From the NCBI GenBank assembly GCA_006226775.1, contig SBGD01000083.1:21586-85585 (forward strand): a stretch of DNA of 64,000 nt, written 5' to 3'. Within the stretch, counting starts at the first letter, position 1. Every line of letters starts with the position of its first letter. Of the stretch, positions 42,731 to 50,762 are shown piece by piece. The stretch comes from Paracoccaceae bacterium (GTDB lineage: Bacteria; Pseudomonadota; Alphaproteobacteria; Rhodobacterales; Rhodobacteraceae). Made by a program: the position numbers and the translations under genes. The notes under the pieces are model-generated. The model was not told the origin of the DNA, searched no databases, and saw only the letters and a program-made list of their open reading frames with translations.

Positions 42731-43369
42731 ATGATCCGTTTTCTCGCCTCGACCGCCCTTGCGCTGGGGCTTTGCGCCAGCCCGGCGCTGGCCCAACGCA
42801 GCGCCGCGCAGACCCTCGCGCTCTCGGCCGAGCTCTACCTCGAAGGGGTCGAACGGCACGATCCGCTGCTGCTGCTGGCCGCCGCCAAGCTGCGCAAGTC
42901 GGTGGCGATGACCCGGGTCGAGCGGGTGCCCGACAGCGACATGCCGCCGCCCGATGACGCCGAACCCGCCGAGCCCATCGGCTGGCAGGAGATCCTCGAT
43001 GCCGCGGTGGCCATGGCGCCCGAGGACGAGATCCTCGCCGGGCTGGCCGAGGACATCCGCGCCGAAAGCGCGCGCGGGGTGAAAAGCGGCCAGGTCTATT
43101 CGATCACCTCGATCCGCCACGGCGGCACCGACACCTATCCGGCACTGACCTACCGCGCCGGGGAATATGCCGATGTCTATGTCGAGGGCAGCGGCGAGGC
43201 CGATCTCAACCTCTTTGTCTATGACACCCAAGGGCGGCTGGTCTGTTCCGATACCGCGATCTCGGCGATTGCCCATTGCGGCTGGACCCCCTCGACCGAG
43301 GCCGGTTTCGTGATCGTCGTGCGCAACAAGGGGCGCGGCTCCTCGGGCTATTCCCTGATCACCAACTGA
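42731..43369 (+). CDS. Small secreted protein with PPC-like C-terminal domain
   Basis: 212 aa. Signal peptide ending SPALA|Q (residue 21). A helical N-terminal part is followed by a beta domain (ALTYRAGEYADVYVEGSGEADLNLFVYDTQGRLVCSD...GFVIVVRNKGRGSSGYSLITN) that resembles bacterial pre-peptidase C-terminal domains, which often accompany secreted proteases. GGAG lies 9 nt upstream. Ten bases before caspase B, so co-transcribed; possibly a chaperone, substrate or inhibitor of that protease (inference). Confidence 0.8.
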   Translation: MIRFLASTALALGLCASPALAQRSAAQTLALSAELYLEGVERHDPLLLLAAAKLRKSVAMTRVERVPDSDMPPPDDAEPAEPIGWQEILDAAVAMAPEDEILAGLAEDIRAESARGVKSGQVYSITSIRHGGTDTYPALTYRAGEYADVYVEGSGEADLNLFVYDTQGRLVCSDTAISAIAHCGWTPSTEAGFVIVVRNKGRGSSGYSLITN

Positions 43370-43379
43370 GGAGTCCGTC

Positions 43380-45491
43380 ATGCGGAAAACCGTAAGTGCG
43401 CTGGCCCTGCTGGCCTTTCTGTCGCCCGGAGCGGCCCTCGCGCGCGAGGCCCATGCGCTGCTTATCGGGGCCTCGACCTATCCGGCGCTGGATGAGCGGT
43501 TCTGGCTGAAGGGCCCGGCCAATGACGTCGACCTGGTGGCGAGATACCTCGAGTCGAACCCGGCGATGCCGTTCGACAGCGACAATATCACCGTGCTGGC
43601 CGATGGGCTGGCGGGGCACGAGGCGCCGACGCTGGCGGCGATCCGCGCGGGCTTTGCCGCACTGGCCGAAGAGGTCGAGGCCGGGGATTTCGTCTACCTG
43701 CATTTCTCGGGCCATGGCTCGCAGATGCCGGCCGCCGATCCGGCCTCGGAACTGGACGGGCTCGACGAGATCTTCCTGCCGGTGGATATCGGCCCCTGGG
43801 AGGATACGGTGGGCCAGGTGCAAAACGCGCTGGTCGATGACGAGATCGGCGCGATGATCGACGCCATTCGCGCCAGGGGGGCGGATGTCTGGGTGGTCTT
43901 CGACAGCTGCCATTCCGGCACCGCCACCCGCGCCGCGCCCAGTGACGAGGAGGTGCGGATGCGGCAACTGCCCCCGGGCGCGCTGCGCATTCCCTCGGCG
44001 GCCATGGCCGATGCCGAGAGCCGCTCGCGCGCCCTGCCCGATCCGCGCGCCCGGGCCGAGGCGCCGGTGGTCCCGGCGCCCGAAGGGGGCGAGATGGGCA
44101 AGCTGGTGGCCTTCTTCGCCGCCCAGACCAACGAGACCACGCCGGAGCAGAACATGCCCAGGGGCAAGGCCGACCGGCGCTTGCAGGGGGTCTTTACCTA
44201 TACGCTCTTCGAGACTTTGGCCGAACGCCCCGGCATCACCTATCGGCAGTTGGGCCAGGAGGTGCTGCGCAAATACGGAACCCAGAACCTGGCGCGCACC
44301 ACGCCATTGTTCGAAGGCGACCTGGACCTGCCGGTCTTTGGCCGCACCCCGGGCGACCGCATCCTGCAATGGGGCGCGCGGCGCCAGGGCGATGCGCTGC
44401 GCCTCGATGCCGGGCAGTTGCACGGGTTGAGCGCGGGCACCGACCTTCTGCTGCTGGCCTCGCCCGCCGACAATGACGAGGCGGCGCTGGCGCGTTTCAC
44501 CGTGGACGAGGTCACGACCTTTTCCGCCACGGCCAGCGGCGATTTCGACCTCGACGCCCTGCCCCCCGGCGCGGTGCTGCGCAAGGTGGGCACGGCGATC
44601 GACCTGTCGCTGACCGTCGCCCTGCCTGCGCCGGGCTCGGCCCCGGCGGCGGCCTTCGACGCGGCCCTCGAGGTGATCCGGCAGGAGGGGCTGGCCGGCC
44701 CGCGCATCCGCTTCGTGCCGGCGGGGGATGCCTCGGCGGACCTGCGGCTGGCGGTCTTCGACGACAGCCCGCGGCCCGATGCGCTGTGGTTCATGTCGGC
44801 GGCGGGGATCGTGGATGTGAGCGAGCTTGCCGACATCCCCTCGGTCGCCACCGGCGACAAGACGCCCACCGAACTGGCCGAGGTGGTGGCCGACAACCTG
44901 GTCCGGATGGCGCGGGCGATCAACCTGATGAAGGTGGGCGCGGCGACGGCGGCGGCCAGCGCGGTGCAGGTCGAGGCGCGGATGGTGCGCGGCCGCTTCG
45001 ACGGCGACAGCGGCACGGTGCCGCCAGAGACCCGGGTGGCCTTTTCCGGCGCCAATGTGCCGAAGGTCGTGCCGGACGACACCATCGGGCTGCGGCTGAC
45101 CAATACCACCGACGGGCCGGTGGATTTCAACATCCTCTACGTCGGCTCGGATTTCTCGATCTCCTTCATGGACAATGGCCGGATGCAGCCCGGCGACACG
45201 CTGGACGAGGATTACATCCTGATCACCGATGCCTCCTTCGGGCGCGAGCGGGTGATCGTGGTCTTCTCGCCCGCCGAACCGCAATCGGCGGTCGAGGACC
45301 TGTCGTTCCTGACCCAGGACGCGGTCGAGCGGACCCGCGCGGCAACCGCACGGCAAGGTCTGAAAGGGCTGCTGGACGAGGCCGGCTTCGGCCAGACGAC
45401 CCGCGCCGCGATCTCGCTGTCGCGCAAGAAGAAGACCCCGGACCCGGTGCCGCTTTTCGTGCAGTTCGAGCTGGAGACGGTGCGGCCCTGA
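43380..45491 (+). CDS. Secreted caspase-like protease (peptidase C14) with DUF4384-like tail, paralogue B
   Basis: 703 aa. Signal peptide (MRKTVSALALLAFLSPGAALA), caspase domain with HALLIGASTY, LKGPANDVDL, catalytic His112 in LHFSGHGSQMP, DEIFLPVD and Cys177 in VFDSCHSGTATR. A middle linker is followed by a C-terminal beta domain (GLRLTNTTDGPVDFNILYVGSDFSISFMDNG...) equivalent to that of paralogue A. The shared motifs show that the two arose by duplication. RBS GAGGAG at 6 nt. It stands in the divergent operon opposite the PDZ-protease/two-component genes. Confidence 0.92.
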   Translation: MRKTVSALALLAFLSPGAALAREAHALLIGASTYPALDERFWLKGPANDVDLVARYLESNPAMPFDSDNITVLADGLAGHEAPTLAAIRAGFAALAEEVEAGDFVYLHFSGHGSQMPAADPASELDGLDEIFLPVDIGPWEDTVGQVQNALVDDEIGAMIDAIRARGADVWVVFDSCHSGTATRAAPSDEEVRMRQLPPGALRIPSAAMADAESRSRALPDPRARAEAPVVPAPEGGEMGKLVAFFAAQTNETTPEQNMPRGKADRRLQGVFTYTLFETLAERPGITYRQLGQEVLRKYGTQNLARTTPLFEGDLDLPVFGRTPGDRILQWGARRQGDALRLDAGQLHGLSAGTDLLLLASPADNDEAALARFTVDEVTTFSATASGDFDLDALPPGAVLRKVGTAIDLSLTVALPAPGSAPAAAFDAALEVIRQEGLAGPRIRFVPAGDASADLRLAVFDDSPRPDALWFMSAAGIVDVSELADIPSVATGDKTPTELAEVVADNLVRMARAINLMKVGAATAAASAVQVEARMVRGRFDGDSGTVPPETRVAFSGANVPKVVPDDTIGLRLTNTTDGPVDFNILYVGSDFSISFMDNGRMQPGDTLDEDYILITDASFGRERVIVVFSPAEPQSAVEDLSFLTQDAVERTRAATARQGLKGLLDEAGFGQTTRAAISLSRKKKTPDPVPLFVQFELETVRP

Positions 45492-45518
45492 GGGACACGG
45501 GCGGTTTCGTGCCACCCC

Positions 45519-45583
45519 GTCCCGGACCCCGCTCCGGGACCTCGCCGCCTGCCGGACGAGAGGCCCCGGATCAGGTCCGGGGC
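45519..45583. repeat. REP-like paired palindrome
   Basis: GTCCCGGACCCCGCTCCGGGAC and an inverted partner GGCCCCGGATCAGGTCCGGGGC flank a short spacer. It follows caspase B and may end its transcript. Confidence 0.8.
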
Positions 45584-45660
45584 TGCGGAGCGCGCGGTTT
45601 TTTCCCGTGGTGCCCGGAGGGCGGGCCAGGACAGCGCATCTTGAAAGATCGTGCGAAGAA

Positions 45661-45680
45661 GTGTATATCCAAATGCACAT
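45661..45680. promoter_or_regulatory. Candidate autoregulatory operator of the Phd-Doc pair
   Basis: GTGTATATCCAAATGCACAT contains near-inverted arms GTGTAT / ATGCAC (5 of 6 pair) about 20 bp upstream of the antitoxin start. Phd antitoxins repress their own promoters through such dyads; this is inference. Confidence 0.35.
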
Positions 45681-45700
45681 TCCTGAACACGGAGCCGACC

Positions 45701-45952
45701 ATGGTCAGCCGCATCCACACCCGCAACATCTGCACCATGACCGAATTGCGCGAACCGCAGAAGGTCTTCGACCACGCGGGCGGCAAGCCGGTGGCGATCA
45801 TGAAGAACTCGAAATGCGTCGGCTACCTCGTGCCCGAAGAGGCCACGCTGGACGGCGAGCCGCGCTATGCCTCGATGGATGAAGTCATGGCCGCGGTCGA
45901 GGAAACCCGCCAACAGGCTGCGCCGGTGCTCGACTATCTCAAGGACAAATGA
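45701..45952 (+). CDS. Phd/YefM-type antitoxin
   Basis: 83 aa. The N-terminal half (ICTMTELREPQKVFDHAGGKPVAIMKNSKCVGYLVPEE) has the Phd/YefM DNA-binding fold pattern, and the C-terminal tail (MDEVMAAVEETRQQAAPVLDYLKDK) is the region that would neutralise the toxin. GGAG lies 8 nt upstream. The stop overlaps the toxin start by ATGA. Confidence 0.82.
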   Translation: MVSRIHTRNICTMTELREPQKVFDHAGGKPVAIMKNSKCVGYLVPEEATLDGEPRYASMDEVMAAVEETRQQAAPVLDYLKDK

Positions 45953-46323
45953 GTTTCCTGCTGCTGAGTCCCGATCAGGTCGAGGCGCTGCATGACATGG
46001 TGCTGAACCCTGGCGAATTGCCTGGACGCGCGCTGGACAAGTCGCTGGAAGGCGCCCTGTCGCGCGTCGACAACCGGTTGATCTACGGGCTGATCGAGGA
46101 TGTCTTCGACCTGGCCGCGGCCTATGCCACGGCGGTCGCCACCGGCCATTGCTTCAACGATGGCAACAAGCGGACGGCCTATCGCACCATGGTCGTCTGC
46201 CTGAAGCTGAACGGCGTCACCATCACGCATGAGACGCACGACATCGGCAACCGCATCATCCTGCTGGCCCAGGGCCATCTGCCCGAGGCCGATTTCGCCG
46301 ACTGGCTGCGCAGCAGGGCATAG
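45949..46323 (+). CDS. doc: Doc-family (Fic fold) toxin
   Basis: 124 aa, the size of Doc. The Fic motif HCFNDGNKRTAYR (His67-Arg75) matches the Doc form HxFx[ND][AG]NKR. Doc phosphorylates elongation factor Tu and stops translation; Fic relatives AMPylate. It forms an antitoxin-toxin pair with the preceding gene, a typical stabilisation or abortive-infection module. Confidence 0.88.
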   Translation: MSFLLLSPDQVEALHDMVLNPGELPGRALDKSLEGALSRVDNRLIYGLIEDVFDLAAAYATAVATGHCFNDGNKRTAYRTMVVCLKLNGVTITHETHDIGNRIILLAQGHLPEADFADWLRSRA

Positions 46324-46336
46324 GGCCGCCCCCATC

Positions 46337-47215
46337 TCACCCCAGCACATCCCGCCAGGAATGCTCCGGCTGAAAGCCCAGCATCCGCTTGGCCTTGGCG
46401 TTGCAATACATCGTCTCGTTGCCCGCCATCTCGCGCTTGACCGGAACGCCCGGGTAATAGCGCGCGCGCACCTCGGCATTGGACAACCCCACCGAGAGAT
46501 CGTCGTTCGAGACGTTGAAGACCTCGTAGCCCAGCCCGTCGGTCTCAAGGCACTTTTCGACCATCTGCCCCAGATCGCGCACGTCGATATAGGCAAAGAT
46601 ATTGCGCCGCCGCAGGTCGGGATTGTCGAGGAAAGCCGGGAAGTCGCGGGCGTATTCGTCCGGAGTGATCACGTTGTTGATGCGCAGCCCGTAGATGTCG
46701 ATGCCTGAGCGCGCCTGGAACGACCTGCCACAGGCCTCGTTGCAGACCTTGGACATGGCGTAGCTGTCGTGCGGCACCACCGGATGACCTTCGTCCACCG
46801 GGATGTAGTCGGGCTGTTTCTCGCCCTGGGCAAAGCAGATGCCATAGGTGGTCTCGGATGAGGCGAAGATCACCTTGGGAATGCCCAGTTTCACCGCCAC
46901 TTCCATCACGTTGTAGGTCGATTGGGTGTTGACGCGGAAGGTCTCGTTGTCGGGCCGGATCAGGATGCGGGCCAGCGCCGCGAAATGCACCACCGCGTCG
47001 AACTTGGGCTTTTCCGGCAGGTCCAGCTCGTCGAACCAGCAATAGCCCGAGAGCGCGTTGAACACCTGGCCGCTTTCGGTCAGGTCGATCGACTGGTTGT
47101 CCGGCTCCTGCGGCGCGGCGAGATCGAGGTTGAGCACCCTGTGGCCGCGCGCCCGCAGCCATGGCACGATGTGGCGCCCGGCCTTGCCGGTGCCGCCGGT
47201 GAACGCGATGCGCAT
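46337..47215 (-). CDS. NAD(P)-dependent epimerase/dehydratase (extended SDR)
   Basis: 292 aa. Rossmann motif FTGGTGKAGRHI (TGxxGxxG-like), VVHFAAL, FASSETTYG and the catalytic YAMSK (Tyr-x-x-x-Lys). It resembles uronate dehydrogenase or UDP-sugar epimerase relatives; substrate not determined. RBS GGAGGAG. Twin-hairpin repeats separate it from parE. Confidence 0.85.
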   Translation of the reverse strand: MRIAFTGGTGKAGRHIVPWLRARGHRVLNLDLAAPQEPDNQSIDLTESGQVFNALSGYCWFDELDLPEKPKFDAVVHFAALARILIRPDNETFRVNTQSTYNVMEVAVKLGIPKVIFASSETTYGICFAQGEKQPDYIPVDEGHPVVPHDSYAMSKVCNEACGRSFQARSGIDIYGLRINNVITPDEYARDFPAFLDNPDLRRRNIFAYIDVRDLGQMVEKCLETDGLGYEVFNVSNDDLSVGLSNAEVRARYYPGVPVKREMAGNETMYCNAKAKRMLGFQPEHSWRDVLG

Positions 47216-47287
47216 GGGCCACTCCTCCTTTTGCAACCTTGCGGCGGATCATGGGGATTTGCGCGCGATGCACAAGGGGCGCCGGCG

Positions 47288-47330
47288 CCGATCCGTCAAC
47301 GGATCGGTCCTGATCCATCGATGGATCAGG
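47288..47330. repeat. Twin-hairpin repeat, copy 4
   Basis: First hairpin CCGATCCGTCAACGGATCGG; second CTGATCCATCGATGGATCAG with paired C-to-T and G-to-A changes in its stem relative to copies 1-3, extended by one CG pair. In the divergent gap before parE. Confidence 0.92.
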
Positions 47331-47389
47331 ACCCCACGCGGCATCGTCCCGCCCCTCTTCCGGAAAGACAGGCGACCCTCGGCGCCACC

Positions 47390-47431
47390 CCGATCCGTCA
47401 ACGGATCGGCACTGATCCATCGATGGATCAG
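47390..47431. repeat. Twin-hairpin repeat, copy 5
   Basis: Same pair of hairpins as copy 4, about 100 bp further on, so the element is again present as a close pair. Confidence 0.92.
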
Positions 47432-47518
47432 CCCCCGCGCGGCTTATCCACACCCTTTCCGAAGCCCCTGCCCTCTGCCATAATGCCCCGCAATCAAGAG
47501 CAACAAAGAGCAGCGGTC

Positions 47519-49477
47519 ATGGCAGACGATCTCCTCACTCCGGTGAACACTTCCGATTACGACGCCTCGCATATCGAGGTTCTCGAAGGGCTCGAGCCGG
47601 TGCGCAAACGCCCCGGCATGTATATCGGCGGCACCGATGAACGCGCGCTGCACCACCTTGTGGCCGAAGTGCTCGACAACTCGATGGACGAGGCCGTCGC
47701 CGGCCATGCCAACCGCATCGAGGTGGAACTGCACGACGACTACGCCATCACCATCCGCGACAATGGCCGCGGCATCCCGATCGACCCGCACCCGAAATTC
47801 CCCGAAAAGTCGGCGCTCGAGGTCATACTTTGCACGCTGCACGCCGGCGGCAAGTTCTCGGGCGACGCCTACGAGACCTCCGGCGGCTTGCACGGCGTCG
47901 GCGCCTCGGTGGTCAATGCGCTGTCGGACTCCATGGTGGTCCAGGTCGCCCGCAACAAGGAGCTTTACGAGCAGCGCTTTTCCCGCGGCATCCCGCTGGG
48001 CCCGGTCAAGAAGGTCGGCGCGGCGCCCAACCGCCGCGGCACCTCCGTGACCTTCCACGCCGACGAGGAGATCTTTCACAAGCACCGCTTCAAGCCCGCC
48101 CGCCTGCTCAAGATGGTGCGCTCCAAGGCCTATCTCTTCTCTGGCGTCGAGATCCGCTGGAAGTCCGCCATCGACGACGGCGAGACGCCCACCGAGGCCA
48201 CCTTCCACTTCCCCGGCGGGCTGGCCGATTACCTGACCGAGACCCTGGGCACGGCCTCGACCTATGCCGACAAACCCTTCGCCGGGCTGGTGGATTTCCG
48301 CGAGAAATTCAACACCCCGGGCAAGGTCGAATGGGCGATCAACTGGACGCCCGCGCGCGACGGTTTCATCCAGTCCTATTGCAACACCGTGCCCACCCCC
48401 GAGGGCGGCACCCATGAGGCCGGCTTCTGGGCCGCGATCCTCAAGGGCATCCGCGCCTATGGCGAATTGTCCAACAACCGCAAGGCGGCGCAGATCACCC
48501 GCGACGACCTGATCACCGGCGGCTGCGCGCTTGTCTCGTGCTTCATCCGCGAGCCGGAATTCGTCGGCCAGACCAAGGACCGGCTGGCCACCACCGAGGC
48601 CGCGCGCCTGGTGGAAAGCGCCGTGCGCGACCATTTCGACCACTGGCTGACCTCCGACACCAAGAGCGCCGGCGCGATCCTCGATTTCCTCGTGCTGCGC
48701 GCCGAGGAACGGCTGAAACGGCGCCAGGAGAAGGAGACCGCCCGCAAGTCGGCCACCAAGAAGCTGCGCCTGCCCGGCAAGCTGGTGGATTGCTCGGCCA
48801 CCTCGCGCGAGGGCACGGAGCTCTTCATCGTCGAGGGCGATTCGGCCGGCGGATCGGCCAAGATGGCGCGCGATCGCAAGACCCAGGCGCTGCTGCCGCT
48901 GCGCGGCAAGATCCTCAACGTGCTGGGGGCGGCCTCCTCCAAGCTGGGCTCGAACGCCGAGATCTCGGATCTCTCGCAGGCGCTTGGCGTGGGTCTCGGC
49001 TCGCGCTTTGCCATCGACGATCTGCGCTACGAGAAGATCATCATCATGACCGACGCCGATGTCGACGGCGCGCATATCGCGGCGCTCCTGATGACCTTCT
49101 TCTTCACCCAGATGCGGCCGCTGATCGACAATGGCCACCTCTACCTTGCCTGCCCGCCCCTGTTCCGGCTGACCCAGGGGGCGAAGCGGGTCTATTGCCT
49201 CGACGAGGCCGAGCGCGATCTCTGGCTCGAGAAGGGTCTGGGCGGCAAGGGGCAGATCGCGGTGTCGCGCTTCAAGGGTCTGGGCGAGATGGACGCGAAG
49301 GATCTCAAGGACACCACGATGAACCCGGCGACCCGGAAACTGATCCGGGTGTCGATCGACGAGGACGAGCCGGGCGAGACCGGGGATCTCGTGGAGCGGC
49401 TGATGGGCAAGAAGCCGGAGAAACGCTTCGAGTATATCCAGGAGAATGCGAGGTTTGTTGAGGAGTTGGATGTTTAG
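47519..49477 (+). CDS. parE: DNA topoisomerase IV subunit B
   Basis: 652 aa. GHKL ATPase motifs VLDNSMDEAVAG, DNGRGIP and SGGLHGVGASVVNAL, then the TOPRIM motif FIVEGDSAGGSA and DADVDGAHIAALLMTFFF. The length and the QALL-PLRGKILNV / RFKGLGEMDA region favour ParE over GyrB, which would be about 800 aa. With ParC it decatenates replicated chromosomes. The ATG at 47519 was chosen; an upstream in-frame ATG (47483) would add 12 residues. Confidence 0.93.
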   Translation: MADDLLTPVNTSDYDASHIEVLEGLEPVRKRPGMYIGGTDERALHHLVAEVLDNSMDEAVAGHANRIEVELHDDYAITIRDNGRGIPIDPHPKFPEKSALEVILCTLHAGGKFSGDAYETSGGLHGVGASVVNALSDSMVVQVARNKELYEQRFSRGIPLGPVKKVGAAPNRRGTSVTFHADEEIFHKHRFKPARLLKMVRSKAYLFSGVEIRWKSAIDDGETPTEATFHFPGGLADYLTETLGTASTYADKPFAGLVDFREKFNTPGKVEWAINWTPARDGFIQSYCNTVPTPEGGTHEAGFWAAILKGIRAYGELSNNRKAAQITRDDLITGGCALVSCFIREPEFVGQTKDRLATTEAARLVESAVRDHFDHWLTSDTKSAGAILDFLVLRAEERLKRRQEKETARKSATKKLRLPGKLVDCSATSREGTELFIVEGDSAGGSAKMARDRKTQALLPLRGKILNVLGAASSKLGSNAEISDLSQALGVGLGSRFAIDDLRYEKIIIMTDADVDGAHIAALLMTFFFTQMRPLIDNGHLYLACPPLFRLTQGAKRVYCLDEAERDLWLEKGLGGKGQIAVSRFKGLGEMDAKDLKDTTMNPATRKLIRVSIDEDEPGETGDLVERLMGKKPEKRFEYIQENARFVEELDV

Positions 49478-49489
49478 ACTAGAAATGAA

Positions 49490-49996
49490 ATGGAAAGCCT
49501 AACGAGCTTATTCACCTCGATTAGCAACTTCGCACCGCGTGCCGCATGGACCGCCTTTCTGGCATCCGGCGCTCTGATTTTCGCACCAGCTAGTTGGCTA
49601 GAATTATTGGGCGTTCTCTCTTTTCAAGAAGATTTCAAAGGGTTGTTTGGCATTATCTTCTTGATATCCGCGGCAAGCTGTTTCGTGCAGACGACCAATA
49701 TCGCATCTAAAAAATTGAAGAAAAGTTGGGATAAAATTTTATACAGACGAGTTACACTACATTTTTTGAAGCACCTAACTCAGGAAGAAAAGACTTGTTT
49801 GCGCGAGTTTATTGAACGCGATACGTCAACTATTTCACTACCCTACAATCATGGAGTAGCTGGCTCGTTGGAAGCCAAAAATATAATCTTCCGATCTTCC
49901 AACGTGTCTACGCACTTCACGAGTTTTCCATACACTCTGCAACCTGTCGCACAAAACCTCATCAAACAAAACCCACATTTAATTTTGGCTGACTGA
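49490..49996 (+). CDS. SieB-like superinfection-exclusion family protein (AT-rich)
   Basis: 168 aa. Two TM segments (about 18-37 and 50-67, GLFGIIFLISAASCFVQT) are followed by a cytosolic domain whose pattern LTQEEKTCLREFIERDTSTISLP...GVAGSLEAKNIIF and terminal FPYTLQPVAQNLIKQNPHLI matches the superinfection exclusion protein B family as I know it. G+C is near 42 percent in a window of about two thirds G+C, and codon use is unlike its neighbours (AAA, ATA, TTT), so it was probably acquired by transfer. It starts 12 nt after parE; RBS weak. Confidence 0.65.
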   Translation: MESLTSLFTSISNFAPRAAWTAFLASGALIFAPASWLELLGVLSFQEDFKGLFGIIFLISAASCFVQTTNIASKKLKKSWDKILYRRVTLHFLKHLTQEEKTCLREFIERDTSTISLPYNHGVAGSLEAKNIIFRSSNVSTHFTSFPYTLQPVAQNLIKQNPHLILAD

Positions 49997-50028
49997 ACGA
50001 AAACTCAAGGCAGTATATCCCGACGCAA

Positions 50029-50171
50029 GCCGGGCCAGCGCCTGCCCGCGGGATGGCGCTGCAACGGGGATGCTGCGCGCTTTATGCCGGCCACGTCCGG
50101 GCGAGCTCCGAGCGAGGCACCAAGCCCAGCCAAAGCGCCAGCCCGGTGGGGCGGGCAGGCGCTGGCCCGGC
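50029..50171. repeat. Perfect 21-bp inverted repeat around 101 bp
   Basis: The arm GCCGGGCCAGCGCCTGCCCG(C) at 50029 recurs inverted at 50151-50171. A shorter inner pair (TGGCGCT / AGCGCCA) extends the stem. No coding potential inside; MITE-like remnant or structured RNA are both possible. It lies just after the foreign SieB-like gene. Confidence 0.8.
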
Positions 50172-50236
50172 GGCCTTCGGCCTTGTTCCGGGCCGGGATC
50201 AGCCGACGCGACGGCCTGTGTCCGAAAGCGCCCTCC

Positions 50237-50482
50237 TCAGCCGTCGCAGGCGCATCCCGGCCCGACCCTGCAGGACTTGGTGCGCGAAATGCAGGAATTC
50301 CCGCAGGCTTTGCCTTTGCGGCAGGTCTTGCAGCAGGATTGATAGGTCCGCGTCGCGGACTGCAACACCTCGATCCTGAGCAGCAAAGACCCCGGATCGA
50401 CAAGAGTCTTTTTCGGCGCATCGGCCAGAAGAAGCCCCGGGGCGGCAAGCATGAAAAAGACTGCAGCCAATAAACGTTTCAT
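50237..50482 (-). CDS. Small secreted cysteine-rich protein
   Basis: 81 aa. Signal peptide MKRLLAAVFFMLAAPGLLLA, then a short spacer and a C-terminal motif CCKTCRKGKACGNSCISR, followed by KSCRVGPGCACDG: eight Cys in 33 residues. I recall this CxxC..CG..CI...C..GPGCACD pattern from uncharacterised proteobacterial proteins; a metal-binding or disulfide knot is plausible. Function unknown. Confidence 0.75.
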   Translation of the reverse strand: MKRLLAAVFFMLAAPGLLLADAPKKTLVDPGSLLLRIEVLQSATRTYQSCCKTCRKGKACGNSCISRTKSCRVGPGCACDG

Positions 50483-50762
50483 GATTTCACCGGAAATAGC
50501 GCCACCCGGACCAGGCTACGCCGATCTTCACGATTCGTTAACGATATTCAGGTATCGGGCCGCGGCCCAACCGGACTCAAATCAAATCTCTTGCCGGACA
50601 CATGGCGCAGGCGTAGATTGCGACCCGCAGGCCAAGGGTGCGACTCACCCGCCCTGCCGCCTCCCATGGATCATCGCCCCGTCGCAGCGGGCAACCCTGA
50701 TCGCCTGACGATGCGACTGCTCGTGGCGATCCCCGCCACGGGACCTTCCCCGGAGATCCCCC

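Noticed and set aside
29487-45491. Gasdermin or CRISPR partner for the caspase/CHAT proteins
   Set aside because: I looked for a bGSDM-like pore gene or Cas genes next to the proteases and saw none; the exported nature of the products also argues against the cytosolic gasdermin or craspase model.
43359-45680. 773-aa minus-strand ORF opposite caspase B
   Set aside because: Antisense shadow with Arg/Gly-rich composition and no motifs. The plus strand carries a signal peptide and an intact caspase dyad.
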